A DNA stretch of 42,265 nucleotides from the NCBI GenBank assembly GCA_045629205.1, contig JAZQQT010000154.1, positions 1 to 42,265 of the forward strand. The letters are read 5' to 3'. Made by a program: the position numbers and the translations under genes. The notes beneath the pieces are model-generated. The model did no database searches. It saw only the letters and a program-made list of their open reading frames with translations, and was not told where the DNA came from. Positions 25,636 through 34,687 of the stretch are shown one piece after another. Source of the stretch: JAZQLP01 sp045629205 (GTDB taxonomy: Bacteria > Bacillota > Clostridia > Oscillospirales > UBA644). How positions within the stretch are numbered: the first letter of the stretch is position 1; each line of letters opens with the position of its first letter.

Positions 25636-26205
25636 TTATGAAAACTCCTTGCTGTTTTTTGTGGAGATAAATGTGATTATACCGAACACAACTGATAAAC
25701 CCAATCCGATATGCCAGACTTTTATCGGTAAGTTTTTGAAGAACAGTGTAACTGCGGCGAAAATTGCAATCGCAATAAACATAAACATAAGTATTTTCAA
25801 AACAACTGCAAAACCGTTTTTGCCGTTATCTTCGCAATACATTCCGAATGCAGCGCATAGAAACGCGATATATATCATATTTGCTGCTGTTACCAATGGA
25901 TCTATAACTCCGAAAACAGAACCGATTATCGAGAAAACTTTTGCAAATGTCGTTCCGTCGATTGATCCTGTAGGGAATAAAGATGAGCAACCTCCGAAAA
26001 ATTGCAGAAAAGTAATAAACATCATAACAGATCCGTAATTTACGGCTGCCTTGAAATTCTGGTTTATTTCGGATTTTTTATTGAGCGCAAACCAGAGAAG
26101 AAGATATCCGACAAACGACGGCAAAAGGTCGAGTATCTGTCCGTTGTCAAACGTAACATTAAAGCTGAATATCAACAGCGCAAGTCCCGCATAAACGAGT
26201 ATCAT
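25636..26205 (-). CDS. Multi-spanning membrane protein, unknown function
   Basis: I do not recognise this protein. It is 189 residues with about five or six hydrophobic segments (near 1-17, 27-42, 57-72, 85-120, 132-158 and 165-183), few charges between them, and a single short charged loop around EDNGKNG. The ATG at 26205 is preferred over one at 26211 because the AAGGAG is 8 nt from it but only 2 nt from the upstream one. It sits between the Gfo/Idh/MocA gene and comEB with almost no gaps, so it is cotranscribed. No function is assigned. Confidence 0.8.
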   Translation of the reverse strand: MILVYAGLALLIFSFNVTFDNGQILDLLPSFVGYLLLWFALNKKSEINQNFKAAVNYGSVMMFITFLQFFGGCSSLFPTGSIDGTTFAKVFSIIGSVFGVIDPLVTAANMIYIAFLCAAFGMYCEDNGKNGFAVVLKILMFMFIAIAIFAAVTLFFKNLPIKVWHIGLGLSVVFGIITFISTKNSKEFS

Positions 26206-26217
26206 AAACATTTCTCC

Positions 26218-27207
26218 TTATTTGATGTAACCGGACTGTTTTTGAACCTCTTTGATGATACGGAGTGTTTTTAAGGCCTCCTCAGGTGAAATCCAGAACG
26301 GCTTCTCTTTAATATTGTTATAAAAATCAGCTATTATTTCAGGATGAGATGTTCCCCAGTAATGTTTTATCGGATTTACTGTGTCGTCAATTATTCTTTC
26401 CGATGTTCCGTCGGAATAAAGAACATCAAGAGAGCTGCCTAAAATGCGGGCAGTCCCGTTTGTTCCGATTATTTCAAGAAAAACAGATGAGTTTTCACAA
26501 TAATCTGTTGTTGCATAGAAAATACCGTTTATTCCGTTTGCAAAAGTAAGATTTATACATGCTGTATCTTCTACGTCTATATAGTTTCCGTCGCGATCGG
26601 TAAACGCATGTCCTTTAATAACGGAAATATCACCGAAAAGCCATTGCATAAGGTCAAGCATATGAATACTTTGGTTTATTAGGACTCCTCCGCCTTCGGT
26701 TGTCATTTTTCCACGCCAACCGCTTTCGGTATAATATTCTTTTGTTCTGTTCCACGTTACCTCTGCTTTTGTTCCGATAACGGTGCCGAGTCCTTTTTTA
26801 TCAATTATTTCTTTTAAACGCTTTACTGACGGATTATATCTGTTCTGAAAACAAATGCCTATATTCGCTTCGCTTTTTTGAGCTGTTTTTATTAATTCCT
26901 CTCCTTCTTCGAGAGAAATCGCAAGCGGTTTTTCAAGAAATACATTTACGTTTTTATTTAAAAAATAAACAGCTACGGGAACATGAAGATAATGAGGAAG
27001 ACACAGATGAACACAATCCGGCTTTTCCGTTTCGTATAATTCTTTATAATCGGTATAGTAACGGCAGCCGTATTTATCGGCTTTTTCTTTTGCTCTTTCG
27101 GCTTTTATATCGCAGACCGCAACAAGCTCTACGTTATTATACTGTTTTATTGCCTGCAGATGACATTCCGAAACTGCACCGCAACCGATTACTGCAGATT
27201 TTATCAT
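26218..27207 (-). CDS. Gfo/Idh/MocA family NAD(P)-dependent oxidoreductase
   Basis: Oxidises or reduces a sugar, inositol or related substrate with NAD(P). The 329-residue protein has the Rossmann start VIGCGAVSECHL (about 6-17) and the catalytic EKPLAIS (about 94-100), followed by the C-terminal domain with GGGVLINQSIHMLDLMQWLFG that carries the conserved His. The substrate cannot be read from the sequence. It lies 2 nt after the radical SAM gene in the place where smc is found in many Clostridia. Confidence 0.88.
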   Translation of the reverse strand: MIKSAVIGCGAVSECHLQAIKQYNNVELVAVCDIKAERAKEKADKYGCRYYTDYKELYETEKPDCVHLCLPHYLHVPVAVYFLNKNVNVFLEKPLAISLEEGEELIKTAQKSEANIGICFQNRYNPSVKRLKEIIDKKGLGTVIGTKAEVTWNRTKEYYTESGWRGKMTTEGGGVLINQSIHMLDLMQWLFGDISVIKGHAFTDRDGNYIDVEDTACINLTFANGINGIFYATTDYCENSSVFLEIIGTNGTARILGSSLDVLYSDGTSERIIDDTVNPIKHYWGTSHPEIIADFYNNIKEKPFWISPEEALKTLRIIKEVQKQSGYIK

Positions 27208-27209
27208 AA

Positions 27210-28262
27210 TCAGTCCTTATTAAACGGAGAAACGTCTATAACGGGAAGCCCGCAGATTTCATTTTTTGCGAATCTGCTTTCGGTTTCACGTATTAATACG
27301 TCCATCCCATATTTTTCTTCTAAATATATCGTATTTTTTCTTTTCTGTCCGGTCATTCTCGAATAACCGCCTTTTCCAACGGTTATCAGTATTCCGTCAG
27401 ATTCTTTTAAGTTAATCTTATCGATTCTTTTTATTGCTTCATTCAGATAGATACGCTGAATTACCATTTCTCCGAATGCCGGATGATAAGGACCTCCCAC
27501 AACACCGTTATTTTGCGAAAGATCTGAAGAATGCAGGCCCATTCGGAGTATTTTTATGCCTTTTGACGCGAATAATTGAACTGCTTCTGCCGTTAAAGAA
27601 ACAGCTTTTTCAATGGTCAGAGGCATATACTCGCCGTTTTTGAACATTGTTTCCAGTTTTGTGTCAGCTATGACTACGGTCGGGTATATTCTTATTCCGT
27701 CCGGAGAAAGATTCGCTGCTGTTTCAAACGTTTTTCTTATGGTTTCGTCAGTATCTCCCGGTAATCCGGGCATTAATTGCAAAACCAGCCTGAAATTACG
27801 TTTTTTTATCTTTGCAACCGCATTTATCGTTTGGTCAACGGTGTGTCCGCGTTCTGATAATTCAAGCACTTTGTCGTTTAAACTCTGGACACCGAGTTCT
27901 ATATCTGTCACACCGTATTTTTCAAGCGAATCAAGTATCTCTTCAGAAATATAATCCGGTCTTGTTGAAAGCCTGATTCCCGTAACTTTTCCTTTTCCGA
28001 GATATTTGTGCGCTTCCGACAGAAAACCGACCATTCGGCTATGTTCTATTCCTGTAAATGAACCGCCGAAAAAAGCGATATCGCATTCTGTAAACGAGGA
28101 ATCCAGATTGTCTACGGCTTTTTTCAGATAATCGGATATTTTTTCAGGTTGTATTTCTTTTCCGGCTATTTTTTTCTGATTGCAGAAAACACATAGGTGT
28201 GGGCATGCCGCGTGTGTTACAAATACGGGTATCGTTGCGTGACGGTGATATGATTCGGACAT
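27210..28262 (-). CDS. Elp3-type radical SAM protein
   Basis: A 350-residue radical SAM enzyme. The 4Fe-4S motif is CPHLCVFC (about residues 20-27, CxxxCxxC), then FFGGSFTG (SAM contact), RLSTRPDYI and ELGVQSLNDKVL, all typical of the Elp3-like radical SAM group. There is no acetyltransferase domain. In Clostridia this family is very often next to rnc, which holds here (no gap to rnc). The reaction is unknown. Confidence 0.85.
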   Translation of the reverse strand: MSESYHRHATIPVFVTHAACPHLCVFCNQKKIAGKEIQPEKISDYLKKAVDNLDSSFTECDIAFFGGSFTGIEHSRMVGFLSEAHKYLGKGKVTGIRLSTRPDYISEEILDSLEKYGVTDIELGVQSLNDKVLELSERGHTVDQTINAVAKIKKRNFRLVLQLMPGLPGDTDETIRKTFETAANLSPDGIRIYPTVVIADTKLETMFKNGEYMPLTIEKAVSLTAEAVQLFASKGIKILRMGLHSSDLSQNNGVVGGPYHPAFGEMVIQRIYLNEAIKRIDKINLKESDGILITVGKGGYSRMTGQKRKNTIYLEEKYGMDVLIRETESRFAKNEICGLPVIDVSPFNKD

Positions 28263-28955
28263 TCAGTCCACGACTCCCATCAGCTCAAGAGCGGCTTTTG
28301 CGGCCTGCTGTTCGGCATGTTTCTTTGAATGTGCGCTGCCTTCTCCTATTACGTTCGAATTGAGAAGAACCTGACAAACAAAGGTTTTATTGTGTTCGGG
28401 ACCGGTTTCGTCAACGACTCTGTAACTCATTTTTTCGCCTTTGTTTTTTTGGACGATTTCCTGAAGAATTGTTTTGTAGTCTGTAAACGGTTCGCTGAAT
28501 TCTTTTCCTATATTTGATATAAACGGCAGAACGAATTTTTTTGCGGTTTCGTAATCGGAATCGAGATAAATTGCCGCCAATACAGCTTCAAAACAATCCG
28601 AAACGGTTGATGGACGGTTTTTACCGACTTCTTTTTCACCTTTTCCGAAAAGTATGTAATCTCCGAGATTAAGCGTTTGGGCATATTCGTAGAGCGCTTC
28701 TTCGCATACTGATTTGGCTTTAATTTTTGTCAGGACGCCTTCGTCTTTTTCGAGGTGTTCAAAAAGATACTCTGCGGTAATCAGGGAAAGAACTGAATCC
28801 CCGAGAAATTCAAGACGTTCGTTACTTCCGCCTTTTGGATGGTGTTCGTTTTCGTAGGACGAATGAGCAAGCGCGTTTAAAAGAATATCCTTGTTTTTGA
28901 AAACATATCCGAGATTGCTTTCAAGTTCTGCCAGCCTTGCATATAAATCATCCAT
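28263..28955 (-). CDS. rnc: Ribonuclease III
   Basis: Double-strand-specific endoribonuclease that matures rRNA and cuts structured RNAs. The 230-residue protein has the signature NERLEFLGDSVLSL (about 44-57), the second acidic site FEAVLAAIYLD and a C-terminal double-stranded RNA-binding domain ending HAEQQAAKAALELM. It is 15 nt after the ACP homologue, the normal acpP-rnc pairing in Bacillota. AAGGAAGTGAGAG lies before the ATG. Confidence 0.97.
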   Translation of the reverse strand: MDDLYARLAELESNLGYVFKNKDILLNALAHSSYENEHHPKGGSNERLEFLGDSVLSLITAEYLFEHLEKDEGVLTKIKAKSVCEEALYEYAQTLNLGDYILFGKGEKEVGKNRPSTVSDCFEAVLAAIYLDSDYETAKKFVLPFISNIGKEFSEPFTDYKTILQEIVQKNKGEKMSYRVVDETGPEHNKTFVCQVLLNSNVIGEGSAHSKKHAEQQAAKAALELMGVVD

Positions 28956-28970
28956 TATTCTCTCACTTCC

Positions 28971-29201
28971 TTATAATCTGCGTTCTATAAACTCTTCAAG
29001 ATCGGCAACGGTATCAACTTCCTCTTCAAGTTCGAGATCGTCTGTATTGATTCCGAACTCTTCTTCAAGCATCATAACTATTTCAACGAGATCCTGAACG
29101 TCTGCGCCCAAGTCATTGTTGAGTGACGTCTCCGGGGTAATTGAATCTTCATCTGTTTCGAAGATATCGGTCAGTATCTCACATATCTTCTTATATATCA
29201 T
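28971..29201 (-). CDS. Acyl carrier protein homologue lacking the phosphopantetheine serine
   Basis: A 76-residue acidic four-helix protein that aligns along its length to AcpP: LNNDLGAD at 27-34, then helix II and EEEFGI near 46-51. The family requires Asp-Ser-Leu at the start of helix II, where Ser carries 4'-phosphopantetheine. Here the residues are Asp34-Val35-Gln36, so no prosthetic-group Ser is present at that site. The rest of the fold-determining positions look intact. It sits before rnc as canonical acpP does. It could be a repurposed ACP fold with a protein-binding role; a functional acpP would then be elsewhere. Family assignment is strong, loss of function as an acyl carrier is inferred. 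Confidence 0.88.
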   Translation of the reverse strand: MIYKKICEILTDIFETDEDSITPETSLNNDLGADVQDLVEIVMMLEEEFGINTDDLELEEEVDTVADLEEFIERRL

Positions 29202-29219
29202 ATATTAATTTATCCTTTT

Positions 29220-30524
29220 TCATATTTCATTTGCAGTTATCATGTTTTGTATATGTTCCAAAGCTCTTTTTGACATCAGTTCTTTTCTGTCTTTTTTCTT
29301 GATTTTGCCTGAAAGAGGCTCAAAGATGCCGAAATTAACATTCATCGGTTGAAAATTATCATTTGAAGTACTGATATAAGCCGCAAGCGATCCGATAGCC
29401 GTTTCTCTTCCGAAAATAACGGGTTTTGTTCTGTTCGGATTTGCGTTTAATCCGCAAACAAGACCTGAAGCCGCAGATTCAAGGTATCCTTCAACGCCTG
29501 TCATTTGTCCGGCAAAGAACAGTCCTTTTTTTGCTTTTGCTTCAAATGTCTCGGTCAAAAACTTCGGTGAATTTATATATGTATTCCGATGCATGACTCC
29601 GTATCGGACGAATTCTGCGTTTTCAAGCCCGGGAATCATGGAGAAAACTCTTTTTTGTTCGCCGAAAAGGAGATGTGTCTGGAATCCGACTATATTGTAG
29701 AGTGACGATTCCGAGTTATCTTTCCTTAACTGAACTACGCCGCAAGGCTTATTGTCGGGAAATCTTTTGTCTGTCAGTCCAACCGGTTTCAAAGGTCCGT
29801 AAAGAAGCGTTTCATATCCGCGTTTTGCCATAACCTCGATTGGCATACATCCTTCGAAAACCCTGTCGTTTTCAAATTCGTGCAGCTCGGCGCATTTTGC
29901 CGAAATCAGTTCCTGATAAAAAGCATCATATTCTTCTTTTGACATGGGGCAATTGATATAATCAGCTGTTCCCTTGTCGTATCGTGAGGCAAAAAACGCC
30001 TTTTCCATATTGATGCTTTCTGCCGTAACTATTGGCGCAGCGGCGTCAAAAAACCATAGTCCGTCATCACCGAAATATTTTTTGATTTCGGCGGCAAGCG
30101 GTGCAGAAGTCAACGGTCCCGTAGCGATTATTACGGGACAATCAAAATCAAGAGAAGTGATTTCTTCATTTACAACGGTGATGTTATCGCAAGTGCGTAT
30201 TTTATCGGTAACGGCTTGTGAAAAGGCATCTCTGTCAACGGCAAGGGCCGCACCGGCGGGAACGGCGGTCATATCCGCACATTCCATGATCAAAGACCCC
30301 AAAAGTCTCATTTCTTCCTTTAAAAGACCTATTGCATTAGCAAGCCCTGTTGCTCTTAGTGAGTTTGAACATACGAGCTCGCACAGATTATCGGATTTGT
30401 GCGCCGGAGATTTTTTTTCGGGTTTCATCTCATAAAGTGTGACATTAACGCCTTTTTTTGCAAGCTGCCATGCTGCTTCGCACCCTGCAAGACCTCCGCC
30501 TACTACCGCAACTTTATTCTTCAT
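29220..30524 (-). CDS. trmFO: Methylenetetrahydrofolate-tRNA-(uracil-5-)-methyltransferase
   Basis: Flavin- and folate-dependent enzyme that makes m5U54 in tRNA. The product has the FAD motif VVGGGLAGCEAAWQLA (about 6-21), SNSLRATGLANAIGLLKEEMR and GQMTGVEGYLESAASGL, signatures of TrmFO/GidO. A longer reading frame extends upstream, but the ATG at 30524 gives the usual start MKNKVAVVGGG and a normal 434 residues. It overlaps the topA end by 11 nt; the ribosome site is weak, so coupling to topA is likely. Order dprA-topA-trmFO is as in B. subtilis. Confidence 0.95.
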   Translation of the reverse strand: MKNKVAVVGGGLAGCEAAWQLAKKGVNVTLYEMKPEKKSPAHKSDNLCELVCSNSLRATGLANAIGLLKEEMRLLGSLIMECADMTAVPAGAALAVDRDAFSQAVTDKIRTCDNITVVNEEITSLDFDCPVIIATGPLTSAPLAAEIKKYFGDDGLWFFDAAAPIVTAESINMEKAFFASRYDKGTADYINCPMSKEEYDAFYQELISAKCAELHEFENDRVFEGCMPIEVMAKRGYETLLYGPLKPVGLTDKRFPDNKPCGVVQLRKDNSESSLYNIVGFQTHLLFGEQKRVFSMIPGLENAEFVRYGVMHRNTYINSPKFLTETFEAKAKKGLFFAGQMTGVEGYLESAASGLVCGLNANPNRTKPVIFGRETAIGSLAAYISTSNDNFQPMNVNFGIFEPLSGKIKKKDRKELMSKRALEHIQNMITANEI

Positions 30525-32637
30525 CATTTTTTTTCGTTTTACTCGGTTTTCTTCTGGTAAGCGGTTTTTCGAAGCCGCAGCCTTCATTGAGACATACTAT
30601 TTTATAAAACTGTTTGAACATCGTTTTCCCGCATTTTTCACATTTATCCGCGATGGGCAAATCCCATGTGATAAAATTGCAGTTTTTCGAGTCTTCACAT
30701 GTATAGAAGGTTTTGTTTTTGCTGCGGCGTGATTTTTTACCGACCATGGGTTTTCCGCATTTCGGGCAGAATCCTTTTGTGGGTTCCGTAATCGGTTTTG
30801 TATTTTTGCATTCCGGATAACCGGAGCAACCCAGAAATTGACCGTAGGGACCGCTCTTATATACCATTTTACGTCCGCATAATTCACATACGATATCGCT
30901 TTCGATCTGAATTTTTCGCGCAGATTTATCCGCGACATCAAGTTCTTTCATAAACGAGTCGTAAAAATCGGAAACAGTTTTAAGATATGTTGCATTTCCG
31001 TCGGCGATTTCATCCAACTGCTTTTCCATATTAGCCGTGAATTTAACATCAACAATATCTTTGAAATTTTCGCACATAAGGTCATTGGTCGTAAATCCGA
31101 GAGCAGTCGGTTTGAGCAGCTTGCCTTCTTTTACAACGTATCCCTTATCCTGAATCGTTGAAATAATGGTTGCGTATGTCGATGGCCTTGCAATGCCGTA
31201 TTCTTCAAATGTTTTTACAAGAGAAGCTTCGGTATATCTTGACGGAGGTTGGGTGAACTTTTGTGTCGGATTGATTGAATCGAGCTTAAGTATCATTCCT
31301 TCTTCGAGATTATCCGGAAGATTAGATGCAGAAATATCATCCTGATCTTTTTGCGCTTCGTATAAAATTGTAAACCCGTTGAATACTATTTTGGAATCAT
31401 TTGCTTTAAACAGATATTTATCTGCCGAAATATCGATATTAACAGTATCATAAACGGCATTTGACATTTGGGAAGACATAAATCTGTTCCAGATCAGTTT
31501 ATAGAGCTTATACTGCTCTGCGCTTAGGCTGTCTTTTATGTCGTCAGGAGCGAGAGAAATAACGGAAGGTCTGATTGCTTCGTGGGCGTCCTGCGCATTC
31601 TTTTTTGTTTTGAATGTATGAGGAGATGTGGGAACATATTCTTTTCCGAAATTTTTGTCGATATAATCCATTGCTGCTGCTGCGGCTTCGGAAGAAATTC
31701 TTACGGAATCTGTTCTCATATATGTAATAAGACCGGTCAGTCCGCGTCCTTTGATATCGATGCCTTCGTATAAAGCCTGTGCTATGCGCATGGTATTTTG
31801 CGGACGCATATTAAGAATCGTGGAGGCTTCCTGTTGGAGAGTTGATGTCGTGAAAGGAGGTCTGGGCTGCTTTTGTTTTTTTGCTTTCTGAAGATTTGAT
31901 ATCTTATATTCGGCATTATTGAGATCCATAAGAATTTTATCAAGAGACTCTTTGCTGTCTATTGTTATTTTTGATGGATTTCCGAAGAATCTTGCCGTAA
32001 AAGTCTTTCTGCCGTCTTTAAAAGCGGCTTCGATTGTCCAGTATTCTGCCGGAACGAATTTTTCTATTTCACGTTCTCTGTCAACGATCAGTCTTGTCGC
32101 AACGGTCTGAACTCGCCCTGCGGAAAGTCCGGGCTGAAGTTTGTGCCAAAGAAAAGGACTTGCTTTGTAGCCGACTATCCTGTCGAGCACTCTTCTTGCT
32201 TGCTGAGCGTTAAATAGTTGTTCATCTATGCATCTGGGATTCTGAATCCCGTTTTTTACTGCATCTTTTGTGATTTCGTTAAAAGTAACGCGAACCTGAG
32301 CTTTTTTATCAATATCAAGTATTTCGGCAAGATGCCATGAAATAGCCTCTCCTTCGCGATCCGGGTCGGTTGCAAGGAAAATGTTCTTGCTTGAAGCGGC
32401 GGCTTCCTTCAGTTCCTTTACTATTTGCGCTTTTCCGCCTTTTCTCGGAACGATATATTCCGGAGTAAAATTTTTATCGACGTCAACGCCGAATTTATCT
32501 TTCGGAAGGTCTCTGACGTGTCCTACCGAAGAAAGAACTTCAAACCCCGAACCGAGATATTTTTTGATTGTTTTGGCTTTTGAAGGGGATTCCACAATCA
32601 GAAGATTTTGGATGGATTTTTTTGATGATGTAGCCAT
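30514..32637 (-). CDS. topA: DNA topoisomerase I
   Basis: Type IA enzyme that relaxes negative supercoils. The 707-residue protein has the TOPRIM start LLIVESPSKAKTIKKYLG (about 12-29), ATDPDREGEAISWHL (acidic residues) and the catalytic Tyr in YMRTDSVRIS (about 308). Three C-terminal Cys-rich zinc ribbons follow: CELCGRK...CSGYPEC, CPKCGKP...C and CEKCGKT...C. GGAGACATATA precedes the ATG. It shares the 3' end with the trmFO start. Confidence 0.97.
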   Translation of the reverse strand: MATSSKKSIQNLLIVESPSKAKTIKKYLGSGFEVLSSVGHVRDLPKDKFGVDVDKNFTPEYIVPRKGGKAQIVKELKEAAASSKNIFLATDPDREGEAISWHLAEILDIDKKAQVRVTFNEITKDAVKNGIQNPRCIDEQLFNAQQARRVLDRIVGYKASPFLWHKLQPGLSAGRVQTVATRLIVDREREIEKFVPAEYWTIEAAFKDGRKTFTARFFGNPSKITIDSKESLDKILMDLNNAEYKISNLQKAKKQKQPRPPFTTSTLQQEASTILNMRPQNTMRIAQALYEGIDIKGRGLTGLITYMRTDSVRISSEAAAAAMDYIDKNFGKEYVPTSPHTFKTKKNAQDAHEAIRPSVISLAPDDIKDSLSAEQYKLYKLIWNRFMSSQMSNAVYDTVNIDISADKYLFKANDSKIVFNGFTILYEAQKDQDDISASNLPDNLEEGMILKLDSINPTQKFTQPPSRYTEASLVKTFEEYGIARPSTYATIISTIQDKGYVVKEGKLLKPTALGFTTNDLMCENFKDIVDVKFTANMEKQLDEIADGNATYLKTVSDFYDSFMKELDVADKSARKIQIESDIVCELCGRKMVYKSGPYGQFLGCSGYPECKNTKPITEPTKGFCPKCGKPMVGKKSRRSKNKTFYTCEDSKNCNFITWDLPIADKCEKCGKTMFKQFYKIVCLNEGCGFEKPLTRRKPSKTKKNDEE

Positions 32638-32654
32638 TATATGTCTCCAAAGAA

Positions 32655-33914
32655 TTATTTGCTGTTTTTTATTATATACTGTGCGCCGGCTGTTTCCGAA
32701 ACGTATCCGAGATCGGTCAGACGCGACATTTCATCTATTGTTTCCGCAAAGGACCAGTCGTTGGCTGCGGAAATTTCATCTATGGTTGCCGGGCTTATTT
32801 CAAGCATATTCAATACTCTTATATCATCTGCTGCAAGCAGTGAGTAATCGTGTGATGGTTTCCGGTTTTCGTTTTCTTCCGGTTTTTTCTGTTTTTCTTT
32901 TTTAACCGGTTTTCTCTTCGTCGGCTGTTTTATGTTGCCGTAGTATTCTTCCGCTATGTTTTCCGATACCGAGACTGCGGCGGTTCCTTTAAAACCTTTT
33001 CGCAGTTTTTCGCTGAAATCGGCGGGATTTATTCCATAACCGTAGTCTCTGTTATAATCTTCTATTATATCAAGAAAACTTGATGCCACTATCGCTCCGT
33101 TTCGCAGCAAGAAATTATTGCCTTCGGAACGGGGATCATAGGGACCGTCCGGGACGGCATAGAGGGTCCTGCCTTGATCAATGGCGTATTCAGCCGTTGA
33201 TATCGCGCCGCTTGTTATACCTGCCTCAACTATCAGTGTGCTTTGTGTCAGTCCGCTTATGATTCTGTTTCGTCTTGCGTATTGCCATGCCCTGACGGGT
33301 GTTCCGGGCAGGTATTCCGAAACGAGAGCACCGTATTTGCAGATTGTTGCCAATAAATCCGTATCAGCTCCTCCGGGGAGAATGTCAAGTCCGCACGGAA
33401 GAACGGAAATTACTTTCCCTCCTGCGAACAAAGCTCCTTTGAGGGCATATGAATCTATTCCTTTTGCAAATCCGCTTACAACGGTAAATCCGCATGTTGC
33501 AAGAGAAAATCCGTTTAATGCGGCATATTTCATAAAATCCGGTTTTGCTTTCCGTGTTCCCACTATCGAAACGGACGGCCCTTCGTTTATGTTGTCCGGA
33601 AGATTTCCACGAACAAACAACACGCTTGGCGCGTCTTCGATTTGTGAAAGCATAACGGGATATTTTTTATCGAAATATCCAATGATTTCTATTCCTTTTT
33701 CCCGGCACTCACGGATAGTATTCTCGGCTTTTTTAAAGATTTCCGTAGATATTCCGTTAAAGCCATCAGGCAAAAAATCATATTTCCCGTATTCGGATGC
33801 GGAAAGAGCGCAAAAAGATGAAAATGACGGAAAATTTCTTATTATTTCCGCCGAAACGGAACTGCCGCTCCCGAAAACGGAAGATATCGCCAATGCTGAA
33901 ACAGTTTCGTCCAT
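32655..33914 (-). CDS. dprA: DNA-processing protein DprA (Smf)
   Basis: Binds incoming single-stranded DNA during transformation and loads RecA. The product is 419 residues from the second ATG (33914), which is 7 nt from GGAG; the first ATG is only 1 nt away. The Rossmann-like domain has VSIVGTRKA, SGFAKGID, GLDILPGGAD, YARRNRIISGL and GSGFAISTAEYA-like SGAISTAEYA, all DprA marks. The C-terminal winged helix (about 355-419) is linked by a Lys/Pro/Glu-rich spacer. Presence alone does not prove competence. Confidence 0.94.
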   Translation of the reverse strand: MDETVSALAISSVFGSGSSVSAEIIRNFPSFSSFCALSASEYGKYDFLPDGFNGISTEIFKKAENTIRECREKGIEIIGYFDKKYPVMLSQIEDAPSVLFVRGNLPDNINEGPSVSIVGTRKAKPDFMKYAALNGFSLATCGFTVVSGFAKGIDSYALKGALFAGGKVISVLPCGLDILPGGADTDLLATICKYGALVSEYLPGTPVRAWQYARRNRIISGLTQSTLIVEAGITSGAISTAEYAIDQGRTLYAVPDGPYDPRSEGNNFLLRNGAIVASSFLDIIEDYNRDYGYGINPADFSEKLRKGFKGTAAVSVSENIAEEYYGNIKQPTKRKPVKKEKQKKPEENENRKPSHDYSLLAADDIRVLNMLEISPATIDEISAANDWSFAETIDEMSRLTDLGYVSETAGAQYIIKNSK

Positions 33915-33927
33915 TGTCATTCTCCTT

Positions 33928-34677
33928 TTAAATCTTTTTGCTTGCTTCGAACATTATGATAGATGCGGCAACTCCTGCATTAAGTGATTCCGCCGAATTT
34001 CTGTTTATCGGTATATATATCTTTGCGTCGGCGATATCGGAAATTGCCGGAGAGACACCTTTGCTTTCGTTTCCGATGATGATCGCTGTTTTCCCTTGAG
34101 TTGTAAGATCTTCAATCGGCAGCGCGGTTTCGTTAAGTTCAGAGGAATATACGGTATATCCGAACTTTTTCAGTTCTTTTATTCTGAGAATAAGATCAGC
34201 TGCTTCTTCAAGATATATTTTTGTAACGGTTCCTGCCGAACTTCTTGATGCTTTTTGCCTGAACGGAGAAGCGCTGTCGTTTCCCGTTATTACACCGAAC
34301 CCGAAAGCTGCTGCAGAACGGATAATGGTTCCTATATTTCCGGGGTCCTGAACCCGATCGGTAATAATGATTTTGTCCGGCAAGTCGGTTTTTGCGGTAG
34401 AAACGAGGGCAATTATGTTTTGTGCGGATACTGTGTCGCTGATTTTTTTCATGACCGAATCTGTTGCGCGGTATATTTCCGCATTTAAAAATGCGGACAG
34501 AACATCATCCGTAACGGTTTCCGAGCAGACGATTAATTTCACCTGCTCTGCGGGAAGATCTTTAATAAAATTCAGTCCTTCGATTATAAACCCGTCTGAT
34601 GTCGGCTTTTCTGTTGCCGAAAGGATTTTTTCAACGATCGGATGTTTTCGGGATTCAATATGTTCTGGAATTATCAT
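33928..34677 (-). CDS. TrmH/SpoU family RNA 2'-O-methyltransferase
   Basis: Probable ribose methyltransferase of rRNA or tRNA with the trefoil-knot SPOUT fold. The 249-residue protein has an N-terminal substrate-binding region and the three SpoU motifs: DPGNIGTIIRSAAAFG (about 131-146), IIGNESKGVS (about 206-215) and SAESLNAGVAASI (about 231-243). The specific nucleotide is not identifiable. It starts 10 nt after the WG-repeat gene and abuts dprA. Confidence 0.9.
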   Translation of the reverse strand: MIIPEHIESRKHPIVEKILSATEKPTSDGFIIEGLNFIKDLPAEQVKLIVCSETVTDDVLSAFLNAEIYRATDSVMKKISDTVSAQNIIALVSTAKTDLPDKIIITDRVQDPGNIGTIIRSAAAFGFGVITGNDSASPFRQKASRSSAGTVTKIYLEEAADLILRIKELKKFGYTVYSSELNETALPIEDLTTQGKTAIIIGNESKGVSPAISDIADAKIYIPINRNSAESLNAGVAASIIMFEASKKI

Positions 34678-34687
34678 AAATCACTCG

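Noticed and set aside
26748..26763. TGTTCCACGTTACCTC, a possible third parS
   Set aside because: Only the left half matches; the right half has several mismatches, so ParB loading is unlikely.
27287..27302. GTTTCACGTATTAATA as a parS half-site
   Set aside because: The palindromic right half is absent.
30525..30587. Longer N-terminus for trmFO
   Set aside because: The extra 21 residues lie inside topA and precede the normal FAD-motif start; the family begins at about the 30524 ATG.
33181..33987. 268-residue plus-strand frame opposite dprA
   Set aside because: It is a shadow of the dprA codons, which are themselves well supported.
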